DNA of 13,280 bases, from positions 1 to 13,280 of the forward strand of contig DRLE01000001.1 of assembly GCA_011051475.1 (NCBI GenBank). The letters are read 5' to 3'. Position numbers and translations under genes: made by a program. Numbering within the stretch: the stretch's first letter is position 1; each line of letters begins with the position of its first letter. This document shows positions 6,682-13,280 of the stretch, one piece after another. The DNA comes from Gammaproteobacteria bacterium (GTDB taxonomy: Bacteria; Pseudomonadota; Gammaproteobacteria; SZUA-229). The notes under the pieces were generated by a model. It ran no database searches and was not told where the DNA came from. It was given only the letters and a program-made list of their open reading frames with translations.

Positions 6682-7343
6682 CAGATTCTATCTCCTGCTT
6701 CCTGGCCCGCTTCCTGGCCTGCTTCCCGGTCTTTTTCCGGCCTTTGACCGGCGGGTTTTGTCGCTCTGAAGGTATACCATCCCAGTTCGCAGTAGGCCTT
6801 CATGGTATCGATACTGTCACGGCTGGCCTTGCCGGTTTTACTGATGTCACACTTGTCCACGGCATACAGGCCGTCGGCCTTGCGCAGATCATTGAGCAGG
6901 GCGAACAGGTCACCTTCATGCGCCATCTTGATATCCAGCGTCATAATGCTCTTGAACACCTCGATACCCCGGTAATCTTTTTTCAGGTTTGCTTCCTTCA
7001 GTTTTTTCTGGCTGGACACACTGTACTTGACCAGTGGCATACCGCGTTTTCTCGCCGTGTTCTGGATGGTTTCAAACCAGCTGATACGGTCCTCTTCACC
7101 GACCACGCCCTGGTTGACCAGCTTGAGGAAGTTACTCTCGAATTCGTCGATAATCTGGTTGTGCTGAACGGAGCGGTCTATCTTTGACTTCCACTGTCGC
7201 ATGCCACGTTGCGCACGCTGATAGTCATCGTGCACACCGTCTGTATATACCCAGGAAACACCAACCACGCCCAGGCCGAGCAGGAGCGTGGCCGAAAACA
7301 CGATCAGGGCGCGCAGCAATACCGGTGACAGCTTATTCATCAT
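6681..7343 (-). CDS. PilO/GspM-like alignment subcomplex protein (MshJ-like)
   Basis: The protein has 220 residues. One N-terminal TM helix (about residues 11-33) is followed by a coiled-coil-like stretch rich in Q, R and E, and then a ferredoxin-like periplasmic part (about 85-195) with two cysteines (DKCDIS and AYCELGW) probably bonded in the periplasm. Length, topology and position after the PilM-PilN-like gene fit the PilO/GspM/MshJ group, which dimerises with PilN/GspL-type partners to hold the platform. The ORF overlaps the upstream gene by 11 bases. The C terminus ends in a charged tail with REAG-QEAG-QEAG repeats coded by a 12-bp tandem repeat and seems unrelated to the folded domain. 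Confidence 0.8.
   Translation of the reverse strand: MMNKLSPVLLRALIVFSATLLLGLGVVGVSWVYTDGVHDDYQRAQRGMRQWKSKIDRSVQHNQIIDEFESNFLKLVNQGVVGEEDRISWFETIQNTARKRGMPLVKYSVSSQKKLKEANLKKDYRGIEVFKSIMTLDIKMAHEGDLFALLNDLRKADGLYAVDKCDISKTGKASRDSIDTMKAYCELGWYTFRATKPAGQRPEKDREAGQEAGQEAGDRI
6694..6729 (-). repeat. Three 12-bp tandem repeats at the 3' end of the PilO-like gene
   Basis: On the plus strand the units are CCTGCTTCCTGG, CCCGCTTCCTGG and CCTGCTTCCCGG, each differing from the first at one position. They encode the C-terminal (R/Q)EAG repeats. In-frame slippage would change only the tail length. Confidence 0.85.
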
Positions 7344-8913
7344 CCGGCCCCCTCATAATGACATGCAGGGAGAAACGTCCCCGGTTTTTATCTTCCCCGG
7401 CCCGGCTCTCACGAACCGAGTCCAGCCCGGCTTCCGTTGAGAACTGGCTTTGTGAGCGCGGGTCCACCGGCATGGTCAGGGCTTCCACTTCCTCGACACG
7501 GGGGTTGTTTTTCAGGTAGCTGATAATCCGCAGTATGTGATCAACAGACTCACGATAGTTGTGCTCGGACTCGTCGATTCGACCTATCACGACCGCTTCA
7601 TGCCTGACCGGTTCCCTGTCGGTAAAATTGGCCAGGGTATAGAGCTTTTTCCTGTTATCGAAACTGACGGCCTTCCATTCTATACGGTCAATATTGATAT
7701 TACCGGCACCGGGCTGACTGAGCACATTGCTGAGCACAATAAGAAAATCCAGTGGTGAGGTTTTGCTGTTACGCTTGATCTGCCCTGCCAGATCAACCGC
7801 CGCATTCATAATGCCTGCATTCTGGAAGACGTCTTCAAAGGCTTCGAATTTTTTCGCGTAGAGTTCCCGGTAACTGCTCTCTTCCTTCTTAAGCAGGCTG
7901 ATGCCCTCTTCATACTCGACCGCGTCCAGCATATTCGACACCGTGGCCAGTACCGCACCAACAACAACCAGCAGGCTCGCGGCATAAAGCGCCCGCGCCA
8001 TAAGACGATGGTAGTAACGCATAAACAGGCGGCGCGGCCCGTAATGGCCATGCATACCGCCGTGACGCAGGCATAGCCAGGCGAATATACCGTCGGAGAA
8101 CTTTTTACCCAGGCCTTTTATGCCCAGTTTGTCATGGATATCTTCAATCAGGTGCAGTTTGACTTCCCGTCTGTCATCCGGCTGAAAAGCCTTTTCCAGA
8201 GACGGGATCTGCTCCCGGCTGCCAAGCAGGTGCAAGCTGATGGTTTCACCGGCCGCAATCAGATTCTGCGCGCGCAAAAAATCGATGGTGCGCGTGACTT
8301 CCGGTGCCGCCAGCTCACCGATCGAGGAAATATCATTGATGTCCTGGTTGATTATGGACTGGCGGCTGGAAACCAGCTTGCCGTCACGGAACAGGGTCTG
8401 ACGGACATTGCTGCTGACCTGCTGGCTCACCAGCAACACCACGCCCTCGGTGGCTTTTATGGTTTTCAGCAGCTGCCGGCTGATCAGGGGCAGGGTCCAG
8501 ATACCGCTCAGCGCGATCTCACATTCATCGATAATGTTCAGCCATGGCTGCATCAGCTGCGGGTTGGTCATGGCGCCGAGCAGAACGGTATCATCCTTGC
8601 GACCCTGTTTTTCCCGGCCGATCACCTCGCTGTAGCAGAATTCGCGGCTGGCACGGTAATGCCGGTCGATCAGTCTGCCAATAACCGCCCGGCGGTCTCG
8701 GCCGCCGACATGCGGTATCTTTTCGTTTCTGAAATCTTCTTCGATAACATCAACCAGGAATTTTCCCGGGATGTTTTCGGTCTGCAGCAGATAGCTGCGA
8801 AACTGGGCCAGGCCTTTTTCGGTCGGCTCGAACGAACTGCTGCCGATCATTTCATGCCCTTTCCAGTGCATGACCGTCAGACGGTAACCGGTAAAATAGA
8901 ACAGGCGCTTCAT
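7333..8913 (-). CDS. Single-chain PilM-PilN / GspL-like inner-membrane protein (MshI-like)
   Basis: The protein has 526 residues from the ATG at 8913. I prefer this over an upstream in-frame codon at 8976 because it lies just after the stop of the platform gene (two-base gap), and because MKRLFYFTGYRLTVMHW is a natural beginning. The N-terminal 285 residues form a cytoplasmic domain with the layout of PilM/GspL (degenerate actin-like fold: GVVLLVSQQ, TLFRDGKLVSSRQ, PEVTRTIDFLRAQN) but without the PilM GIDIG phosphate motif. A basic stretch precedes one TM helix (about 306-329), followed by a coiled coil and a PilN-like periplasmic domain (about 385-490). The tail is charged. It would link the ATPase and platform to the PilO-like partner next in the operon. 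Confidence 0.85.
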   Translation of the reverse strand: MKRLFYFTGYRLTVMHWKGHEMIGSSSFEPTEKGLAQFRSYLLQTENIPGKFLVDVIEEDFRNEKIPHVGGRDRRAVIGRLIDRHYRASREFCYSEVIGREKQGRKDDTVLLGAMTNPQLMQPWLNIIDECEIALSGIWTLPLISRQLLKTIKATEGVVLLVSQQVSSNVRQTLFRDGKLVSSRQSIINQDINDISSIGELAAPEVTRTIDFLRAQNLIAAGETISLHLLGSREQIPSLEKAFQPDDRREVKLHLIEDIHDKLGIKGLGKKFSDGIFAWLCLRHGGMHGHYGPRRLFMRYYHRLMARALYAASLLVVVGAVLATVSNMLDAVEYEEGISLLKKEESSYRELYAKKFEAFEDVFQNAGIMNAAVDLAGQIKRNSKTSPLDFLIVLSNVLSQPGAGNINIDRIEWKAVSFDNRKKLYTLANFTDREPVRHEAVVIGRIDESEHNYRESVDHILRIISYLKNNPRVEEVEALTMPVDPRSQSQFSTEAGLDSVRESRAGEDKNRGRFSLHVIMRGPDDE

Positions 8914-8915
8914 GG

Positions 8916-10124
8916 CTAGAGTTTCACTCCTGCTACCGCGTCGTAGACCGGGCCTAGCACGGCCATCATTATCCACATCATAATGCCGCCCAGTACCACG
9001 GTGAGTATGGGCAGGATCGTCGGTTCTATTTTGTCTATCGACTCCTTCACTTCACGATTATAGAAATAACTGACATTGAGCAGGGCGTCATCCATGGCGC
9101 CGGTGTCTTCACCGACTTTCAGCATACGCACGATCATCGACGGAAATACGCCGACGGACTCGAAACTTTTACTGATAATGACGCCATCGGAAATACTGTT
9201 GCGGGCCGTGCGAATGGACGCTTCCAGCACCATATTGTCGACCATATCGGCGGAGATATTCAGGGCGTCGAGCACGGTAATGCCGGAGCTGTACATCATG
9301 GCGAAATAGTTGGCAAACCTGGCCAGTTTGATTTTTGTCAGCAGCGGGCCGAATATCCAGACCTTCAGTTTGAGGCCGTCGAGAAAGTATTTCACCTTCG
9401 GGTTTCTGGCGGCGGCAAACTTCAGCACCGAGTAGATCAGCGGGGGCAGGCTGAACATCACGTACCAGTAATCGAGAAAGAAATTGGAGACATCGATCAG
9501 GATCTGCGTGTGCAGGGGTATTTCCGAGCCGATATTCTTGATAAACGGCACCAGCTGCGGCATCAGATACATCATCAGGAAGGTGACCACCATCAGCACA
9601 ATAACGGTAACAATGGCCGGATAGATCATGATCTTCTTGGTCTGCGAAACCAGCTCATCCTGCCAGCGAATGGTTTCACCCAGGTCTTTCAGCACTTCGG
9701 CCAGCTGACCGGTTTCCTCGCCCACCCGCACCAGGGTCACGTACACCTTGTCGAAGATGGCCGGATGTTCGGCCAGCGCCAGTGACAGGGTTTTACCACC
9801 CTCGATGTCATCGATAATGGTTTGCAGCACATCGGTAAAATGGCTGTACTCCATGCTGTCGCGGATGTCCCTGAGACTGTCGATCAGTGGCACGCCGGAC
9901 TTGATCAGCTGTTCGATATGAAAGGTAAAATTGATCAGCTCTCGCCGGCTGATATTCTTGCGACGAAAACTGCCGCGTGTCAGGTTGTTATGCTCCTTGT
10001 AGCTGAGCAGGTCAAAGCCCATATTGTTCAGGCGTTTTTCAAGCTCCATGGGATTACTGGCCACCATGGTGTCGCTGCGGATCTTCCCTGAAGCATCAAT
10101 GGTTCTGAATCGGTAGTCAGGCAT
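8916..10124 (-). CDS. mshG: GspF/PilC family inner-membrane platform protein (MshG-like)
   Basis: The polytopic protein has 402 residues, normal for the family. An N-terminal cytoplasmic part beginning YRFRTIDASGKIRS is followed by two T2SSF repeats (about residues 63-188 and 265-390). Repeat 1 has ELINFTFHIEQLIKSGVPLIDSL and repeat 2 has LARFANYFAMMYSSGITVLDAL, and both end in a VGEETGQL or VGEDTGAM signature. TM helices lie at about 165-190, 215-240 and 372-395. It is the base on which the assembly ATPase acts to extract pilins. Placed directly after the ATPase gene (19-base gap) with a strong Shine-Dalgarno site (AAAGGTGA) ahead of the ATG. The symbol follows the ATPase-platform order and is less certain than the family. 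Confidence 0.95.
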   Translation of the reverse strand: MPDYRFRTIDASGKIRSDTMVASNPMELEKRLNNMGFDLLSYKEHNNLTRGSFRRKNISRRELINFTFHIEQLIKSGVPLIDSLRDIRDSMEYSHFTDVLQTIIDDIEGGKTLSLALAEHPAIFDKVYVTLVRVGEETGQLAEVLKDLGETIRWQDELVSQTKKIMIYPAIVTVIVLMVVTFLMMYLMPQLVPFIKNIGSEIPLHTQILIDVSNFFLDYWYVMFSLPPLIYSVLKFAAARNPKVKYFLDGLKLKVWIFGPLLTKIKLARFANYFAMMYSSGITVLDALNISADMVDNMVLEASIRTARNSISDGVIISKSFESVGVFPSMIVRMLKVGEDTGAMDDALLNVSYFYNREVKESIDKIEPTILPILTVVLGGIMMWIMMAVLGPVYDAVAGVKL

Positions 10125-10143
10125 GCTTGTTCACCTTTCGCCC

Positions 10144-11859
10144 TTATACCAGCCGCTGCGTCAGATCGATAACGCGGGTTACTTCGGTCAGGCTGGTCTT
10201 GCCTTCCAGCACGCAGCGAATGGCATCATCCGCCAGGGTTTTGTAACCGGTGCGCTTGGCCGTGGCCTTCAACTCGCCGAGAGTCGCGCGTTTGGCTATC
10301 TGTTCGTCCAGTTCATTATTAATGCGCAGAGCCTCGATAATGGCCACACGCCCCCTGTAGCCGGTATTACCACAGTGGCTACAGCCGCCCGCCTCGTAAA
10401 TCGTCACCTCGCTGCCGGCAACATCGATATCCAGCAGCTTGCTCTCGATATCATCGGGACGTTTCTCCACCTTGCAGTGCTGACAGAGCAGGCGGATAAG
10501 GCGCTGGCTGATGACGCCGATAATATTGCCGGTCATAATGTCGGGCAGTACACCGATATCGAGCAGGCGCGGGAAGGTGCCAATAGCCGAGTTGGTATGC
10601 AGGGTGGACAGCACCTGGTGGCCGGTCATGGCGGCGCGAAAGGCCATGTCGGCGGTGTCCTCATCACGGATCTCGCCGACCAGGATAATATCCGGGTCCT
10701 GACGCATCATGGAGCGAATCCCGTTGGCAAAGTCCATGCGCGCAACCTCGTTCACCGAGGTCTGGCGGATCATATCCATGGGATATTCCACCGGGTCTTC
10801 CAGGGTCATGATATTGACCTGCTCGGACTTGACGTAGTTGAGCATGGAATACAGCGTGGTGGTCTTGCCGCTACCGGTAGGGCCGGTCACCAGGATAATG
10901 CCTTCCGGCCGGGCCATCATCATTTTCAGGTCATTGAGGGTGTCCTCGTGAATACCCAGCTGGTCCATGGGCACAATGCCCTTGGCGCGGTCGAGCACAC
11001 GCAGCACGATATTTTCACCGTGAGTGGTTGGCTGCGCCGAAACACGAAAATCCACGCGGTGGCCCTGCACCTGCAGGCTTAAACGCCCGTCCTGCGGAAT
11101 GCGGGTTTCGGCAATATTCATCATGCACATGACCTTCAGGCGCACCACAATGGCCGACCAGTAGTCCTTGTGCAGGCTGCGGATCTGCCGCAGCACGCCG
11201 TCGATACGATAACGCAGGCGCAGAAAACCTTCTTCCGGTTCGAAGTGGATATCCGAGGCCTCGCGTTTTACCGCGTCGGCCAGGATGGCGTCGACCAGAC
11301 GTACCAGCGGCTGGCTGTATTCGTCCTCGGTGGCATCCAGGCTGCGATAGTCGATTTCGCCGGTTTCAATTTCATGCAGAATGCCGTCGACGGACAGCTC
11401 GTAGCCATAGAACTGGTCGATGGCTTTCTTGATTTCACTTTCGCCGGCCACCATCGGCACCAGCTCGACCTTGCGCCCGACCAGCGCGTGAACCCTGTCG
11501 AGAATCATCAGGTCGGAGGCGTTCTTCATGGCGATCTGCAGGCGCTGCTTTTCGACCTCGAAGCTGACCGGCACAATGGTGTAGCGTTCGGCCACTTCCT
11601 TGGGAACCCTGTCCAGGGCATTTTTATCGGGCACGACGCGGGACAGGTCGACACTGGCAATACCCAGCACCTGGCTGATGACATCGCGCATGACCGACTC
11701 GGAAACAAAACCCATGCTGACCAGAATCTCACCCAGCAGGCGTCCGTTTTTCTTCTGTTCGGTGAGGGCAATATCAAGCTGGTCGATGGAAATCAGCCCT
11801 TTCTCAAGCAGTTGCTGCCCGAGTTTTTTCTTCAGATTGATTGTGCTATCGACGCTCAT
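10144..11859 (-). CDS. mshE: Type IV pilus assembly ATPase with MshEN c-di-GMP-binding domain
   Basis: The hexameric motor ATPase has 571 residues. Residues 11-63 carry two tandem MshEN motifs, KLGQQLLEKGLISIDQLDIA and RLLGEILVSMGFVSE, five residues apart; in MshE this domain binds cyclic di-GMP. The first motif has Lys12 where Arg is usual. The GspE-type N2 domain follows (about 190-290), then Walker A GPTGSGKT (326-333), an Asp box (MTLEDPVEY), Walker B ILVGEIRD (391-398), a His box LSTLHTN, and the zinc tetracysteine C459/C462 plus C493/C496 typical of assembly, not retraction, ATPases. All catalytic residues look intact. It starts three bases after the stop of the upstream gene. Pilus extension is therefore probably controlled by c-di-GMP. 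Confidence 0.96.
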   Translation of the reverse strand: MSVDSTINLKKKLGQQLLEKGLISIDQLDIALTEQKKNGRLLGEILVSMGFVSESVMRDVISQVLGIASVDLSRVVPDKNALDRVPKEVAERYTIVPVSFEVEKQRLQIAMKNASDLMILDRVHALVGRKVELVPMVAGESEIKKAIDQFYGYELSVDGILHEIETGEIDYRSLDATEDEYSQPLVRLVDAILADAVKREASDIHFEPEEGFLRLRYRIDGVLRQIRSLHKDYWSAIVVRLKVMCMMNIAETRIPQDGRLSLQVQGHRVDFRVSAQPTTHGENIVLRVLDRAKGIVPMDQLGIHEDTLNDLKMMMARPEGIILVTGPTGSGKTTTLYSMLNYVKSEQVNIMTLEDPVEYPMDMIRQTSVNEVARMDFANGIRSMMRQDPDIILVGEIRDEDTADMAFRAAMTGHQVLSTLHTNSAIGTFPRLLDIGVLPDIMTGNIIGVISQRLIRLLCQHCKVEKRPDDIESKLLDIDVAGSEVTIYEAGGCSHCGNTGYRGRVAIIEALRINNELDEQIAKRATLGELKATAKRTGYKTLADDAIRCVLEGKTSLTEVTRVIDLTQRLV

Positions 11860-11862
11860 GGT

Positions 11863-13239
11863 TTATACCCCGGAAAGTTCCCGGATACGTTTATTCACCG
11901 CTTCTCGCGAAAAGCCGACTGGCCGGTTGCCGGCTTTTTCCAGACTCTGGCGATAGAAGCTCAGAGCCTGGGAGCCCTTGCCGAGCTGATCCAGGCTGAC
12001 GGCAAGGTTGTAGATATAGTCGGCATTGTCGGCATCGGCCTGCCAGGCATTGAAATAATACTGCTGTGCGGACTGCCATTCGCCCTGGCGGGCATAGACG
12101 TTTGCCAGGGCGAAGTTCAGCGCTGCGGCGCCGGGATTCTTCTGCAGCATCGACAGCAGGTATTCCTCGTGCTCCTGCAGGGAGCCCTCATCCGTTTGCA
12201 TGCTGCTCAGGCCGGCGTTTGCATCCGGGTCGCGCGGGTCCAGTTCGAGCAGGGCCATGTAATAGCGCCTGGCGCTGGTAAAATCCTTTTCGACCAGGGC
12301 AATGGCGGCAAGCCCCAGCATGGCATCGCGGTTCTGGTCTTCTCGTGCCAGCACATCACGGTATTTTTCTGCCGCCTGCCGGTAATCGCCGCGCTCATAT
12401 GCCAGCCACGCGCTCTGCAGCATTTCGTCCAGCGGATCACGTATGTTCGTGGCCCTGATGCTAAGCACGCTATTAGCGGCTTTCTTTATTGCTGCCGGCT
12501 TGTTAGCCGCCTTTTCTGGCGCGGGCTTTTGCACGGGTTTTCCGGTTTGCACCCGGGCCGGCTGTGTTTTTCCGGTTTTCGCCATATGTTCTTTTGCTGC
12601 CCTGACCTTGTCCTCCAGGTCTGTGTCACTGACCAGGGTGCGGATAATTTCGGTATGCTCCGGCCCGCTGTCGCCACTGGTTTTCGCTCGCATCTGCTGC
12701 ATGGTAATGCGGTGCCGGCGCTCAAGGTTGGCAATTTCTTCCTGGGTATCGAGGTAGTAATAGGCGCCGGTAGCGGCAACAACCAGAATACCCGCCAGTA
12801 TCGAGATAATGATTAACAGGCGGTTATCATGTTTTACATTATGATTGGTTTTATCAATAAGCAGGGAAAGCGCTTCATCCGAAATCGTCAGCGAGGCTTC
12901 TTCATCGTCCATCCGCAAGCCGGGGTCTTCCGCCCTCGTAACGGCCGGCTCTGACGGCGTATCGCCCCCGGTGGCGCTTGTCTGAGCTTCAGCTTCGGCG
13001 GCAGGGGCATTATCTGCCGGCAGATCATCGAGCTCCAGCGTCAGCGCCTCGTCGCTGTCCGCCCGGTCAGTCGCCGCATTTTCCGCTACGGGTTCCCCGG
13101 CAACCGGCTTCTCGCTGTCAGGTGCAGCTTCGGGCGCGCTGTCAGATGCACTGTCCGGCACTGCCTGCGTATTATCGCTGCGCGCGGCTTTTTGCTTGTC
13201 ATCCGCGGCTTTTTTCAGGGCATCCAGCAATAAGCTCAT
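11863..13239 (-). CDS. Membrane-anchored TPR protein of the pilus operon (MshN-like position)
   Basis: The protein has 458 residues. It begins MSLLLDALKKAADDKQKA, a short amphipathic motif shared by many pilus or secretion operon proteins. An acidic Ala/Pro/Asp/Glu-rich disordered segment (20-115) follows, then a second short helix (DEALSLLIDK), one TM helix (about 140-163), a basic Lys/Pro/Ala-rich periplasmic linker (215-255), and at least four TPR units (about 270-435) such as AWLAYERGDYRQAAEKYRDV and ALANVYARQGEWQSAQQYY. Topology is cytoplasmic N terminus and periplasmic TPR, as for MshN. The role is probably docking of pilus parts near the secretin. An SD-like AGGT precedes the ATG. The name is by position and topology only, as the N terminus differs from classical MshN. 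Confidence 0.88.
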   Translation of the reverse strand: MSLLLDALKKAADDKQKAARSDNTQAVPDSASDSAPEAAPDSEKPVAGEPVAENAATDRADSDEALTLELDDLPADNAPAAEAEAQTSATGGDTPSEPAVTRAEDPGLRMDDEEASLTISDEALSLLIDKTNHNVKHDNRLLIIISILAGILVVAATGAYYYLDTQEEIANLERRHRITMQQMRAKTSGDSGPEHTEIIRTLVSDTDLEDKVRAAKEHMAKTGKTQPARVQTGKPVQKPAPEKAANKPAAIKKAANSVLSIRATNIRDPLDEMLQSAWLAYERGDYRQAAEKYRDVLAREDQNRDAMLGLAAIALVEKDFTSARRYYMALLELDPRDPDANAGLSSMQTDEGSLQEHEEYLLSMLQKNPGAAALNFALANVYARQGEWQSAQQYYFNAWQADADNADYIYNLAVSLDQLGKGSQALSFYRQSLEKAGNRPVGFSREAVNKRIRELSGV

Positions 13240-13280
13240 AATCGTTACCTGCTATGCCCTGTTAATCGGTGGTTTCGTCT
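13240..13280 (-). other. Upstream spacer or tail of an unseen upstream gene
   Basis: Stops occur in all three minus-strand frames here (complement of 13262-13264, 13252-13254 and 13245-13247), so any gene upstream in the operon must end within these bases. The close packing of the operon makes that likely, but the frame cannot be chosen. Confidence 0.35.

Noticed and set aside
8134..8919. Plus-strand open frame of 261 codons antisense to the MshI-like gene
   Set aside because: Antisense shadow of a gene with clear domain structure; no motifs or ribosome site of its own.
10123..11082. Plus-strand open frame of 319 codons antisense to the ATPase gene
   Set aside because: Lies fully under the Walker and zinc regions of the ATPase; His/Gly/Asp-rich translation is characteristic of the opposite strand of such genes.
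11170..12816. Long plus-strand open frame (548 codons) antisense to the ATPase and TPR genes
   Set aside because: It is the mirror of strongly supported minus-strand genes with recognisable domains; its translation shows no known motif and a composition typical of antisense frames.
4030..13239. Interpretation of the operon as a type II secretion system
   Set aside because: The tandem MshEN ATPase domain, TPR protein, MshK-like protein and LPCPD minor pilins fit an MSHA-like pilus better, and no GspC/GspD or canonical GspG-H-I-J set is seen; the edge of the operon is outside the window, so this is not absolute.

Overview
The window looks like chromosomal DNA of a gammaproteobacterium (moderately high GC, several gammaproteobacterial-type pilus genes). 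I cannot name genus or species. It is dominated by one minus-strand operon for a type IV pilus assembly machine of the MSHA / GspE-PilB class, plus a separately controlled pilin gene, an orphan sensor kinase, half of an ABC exporter and two palindromic repeat elements.

Right part (13239 down to 4030, minus strand) is one tight operon, with gaps of at most 19 bases and several overlaps. The order is: a membrane-anchored TPR protein (MshN-like position), the assembly ATPase with an N-terminal MshEN c-di-GMP-binding domain, the GspF/PilC platform protein, a single-chain PilM-PilN/GspL-like alignment protein (MshI-like), a PilO/GspM-like protein (MshJ-like), a small periplasmic MshK-like protein, a large minor pilin with a PilX/GspK-like N terminus and a Gly-Met tail, and a second minor pilin. 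The operon starts outside the window; a secretin, prepilin peptidase and retraction ATPase are not seen here. Together these proteins would form the inner-membrane motor, the platform and alignment complex, and an initiating or tip pilin pair.

Middle part: a plus-strand gene (2321-3997) converges on the operon and encodes an 8-TM histidine kinase with no response regulator beside it. To its left, minus strand, lie an ABC-2 permease (1357-2127) with no ATPase gene in the window and a 247-residue TPR-like protein of unknown role (440-1183).

Two repeats bracket the permease: a 159-bp full-length palindrome (MITE-like) that supplies part of its stop codon, and an inverted repeat with arms of about 34 bp carrying the GGGGTCGGAGTCAATTT motif often seen with REP-associated (RAYT) transposases, located at its 5' side.

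Left edge: the first 104 codons of a type IV pilin on the minus strand, preceded by a well-matched sigma-54 (-24/-12) promoter and, about 85 bp upstream of the expected start point, a perfect 12-bp palindrome suitable as an enhancer-protein site. No stretch over 300 bases lacks a gene. The longest gaps (2128-2320, 1184-1356, 315-439) hold the palindromes and the pilin control region.
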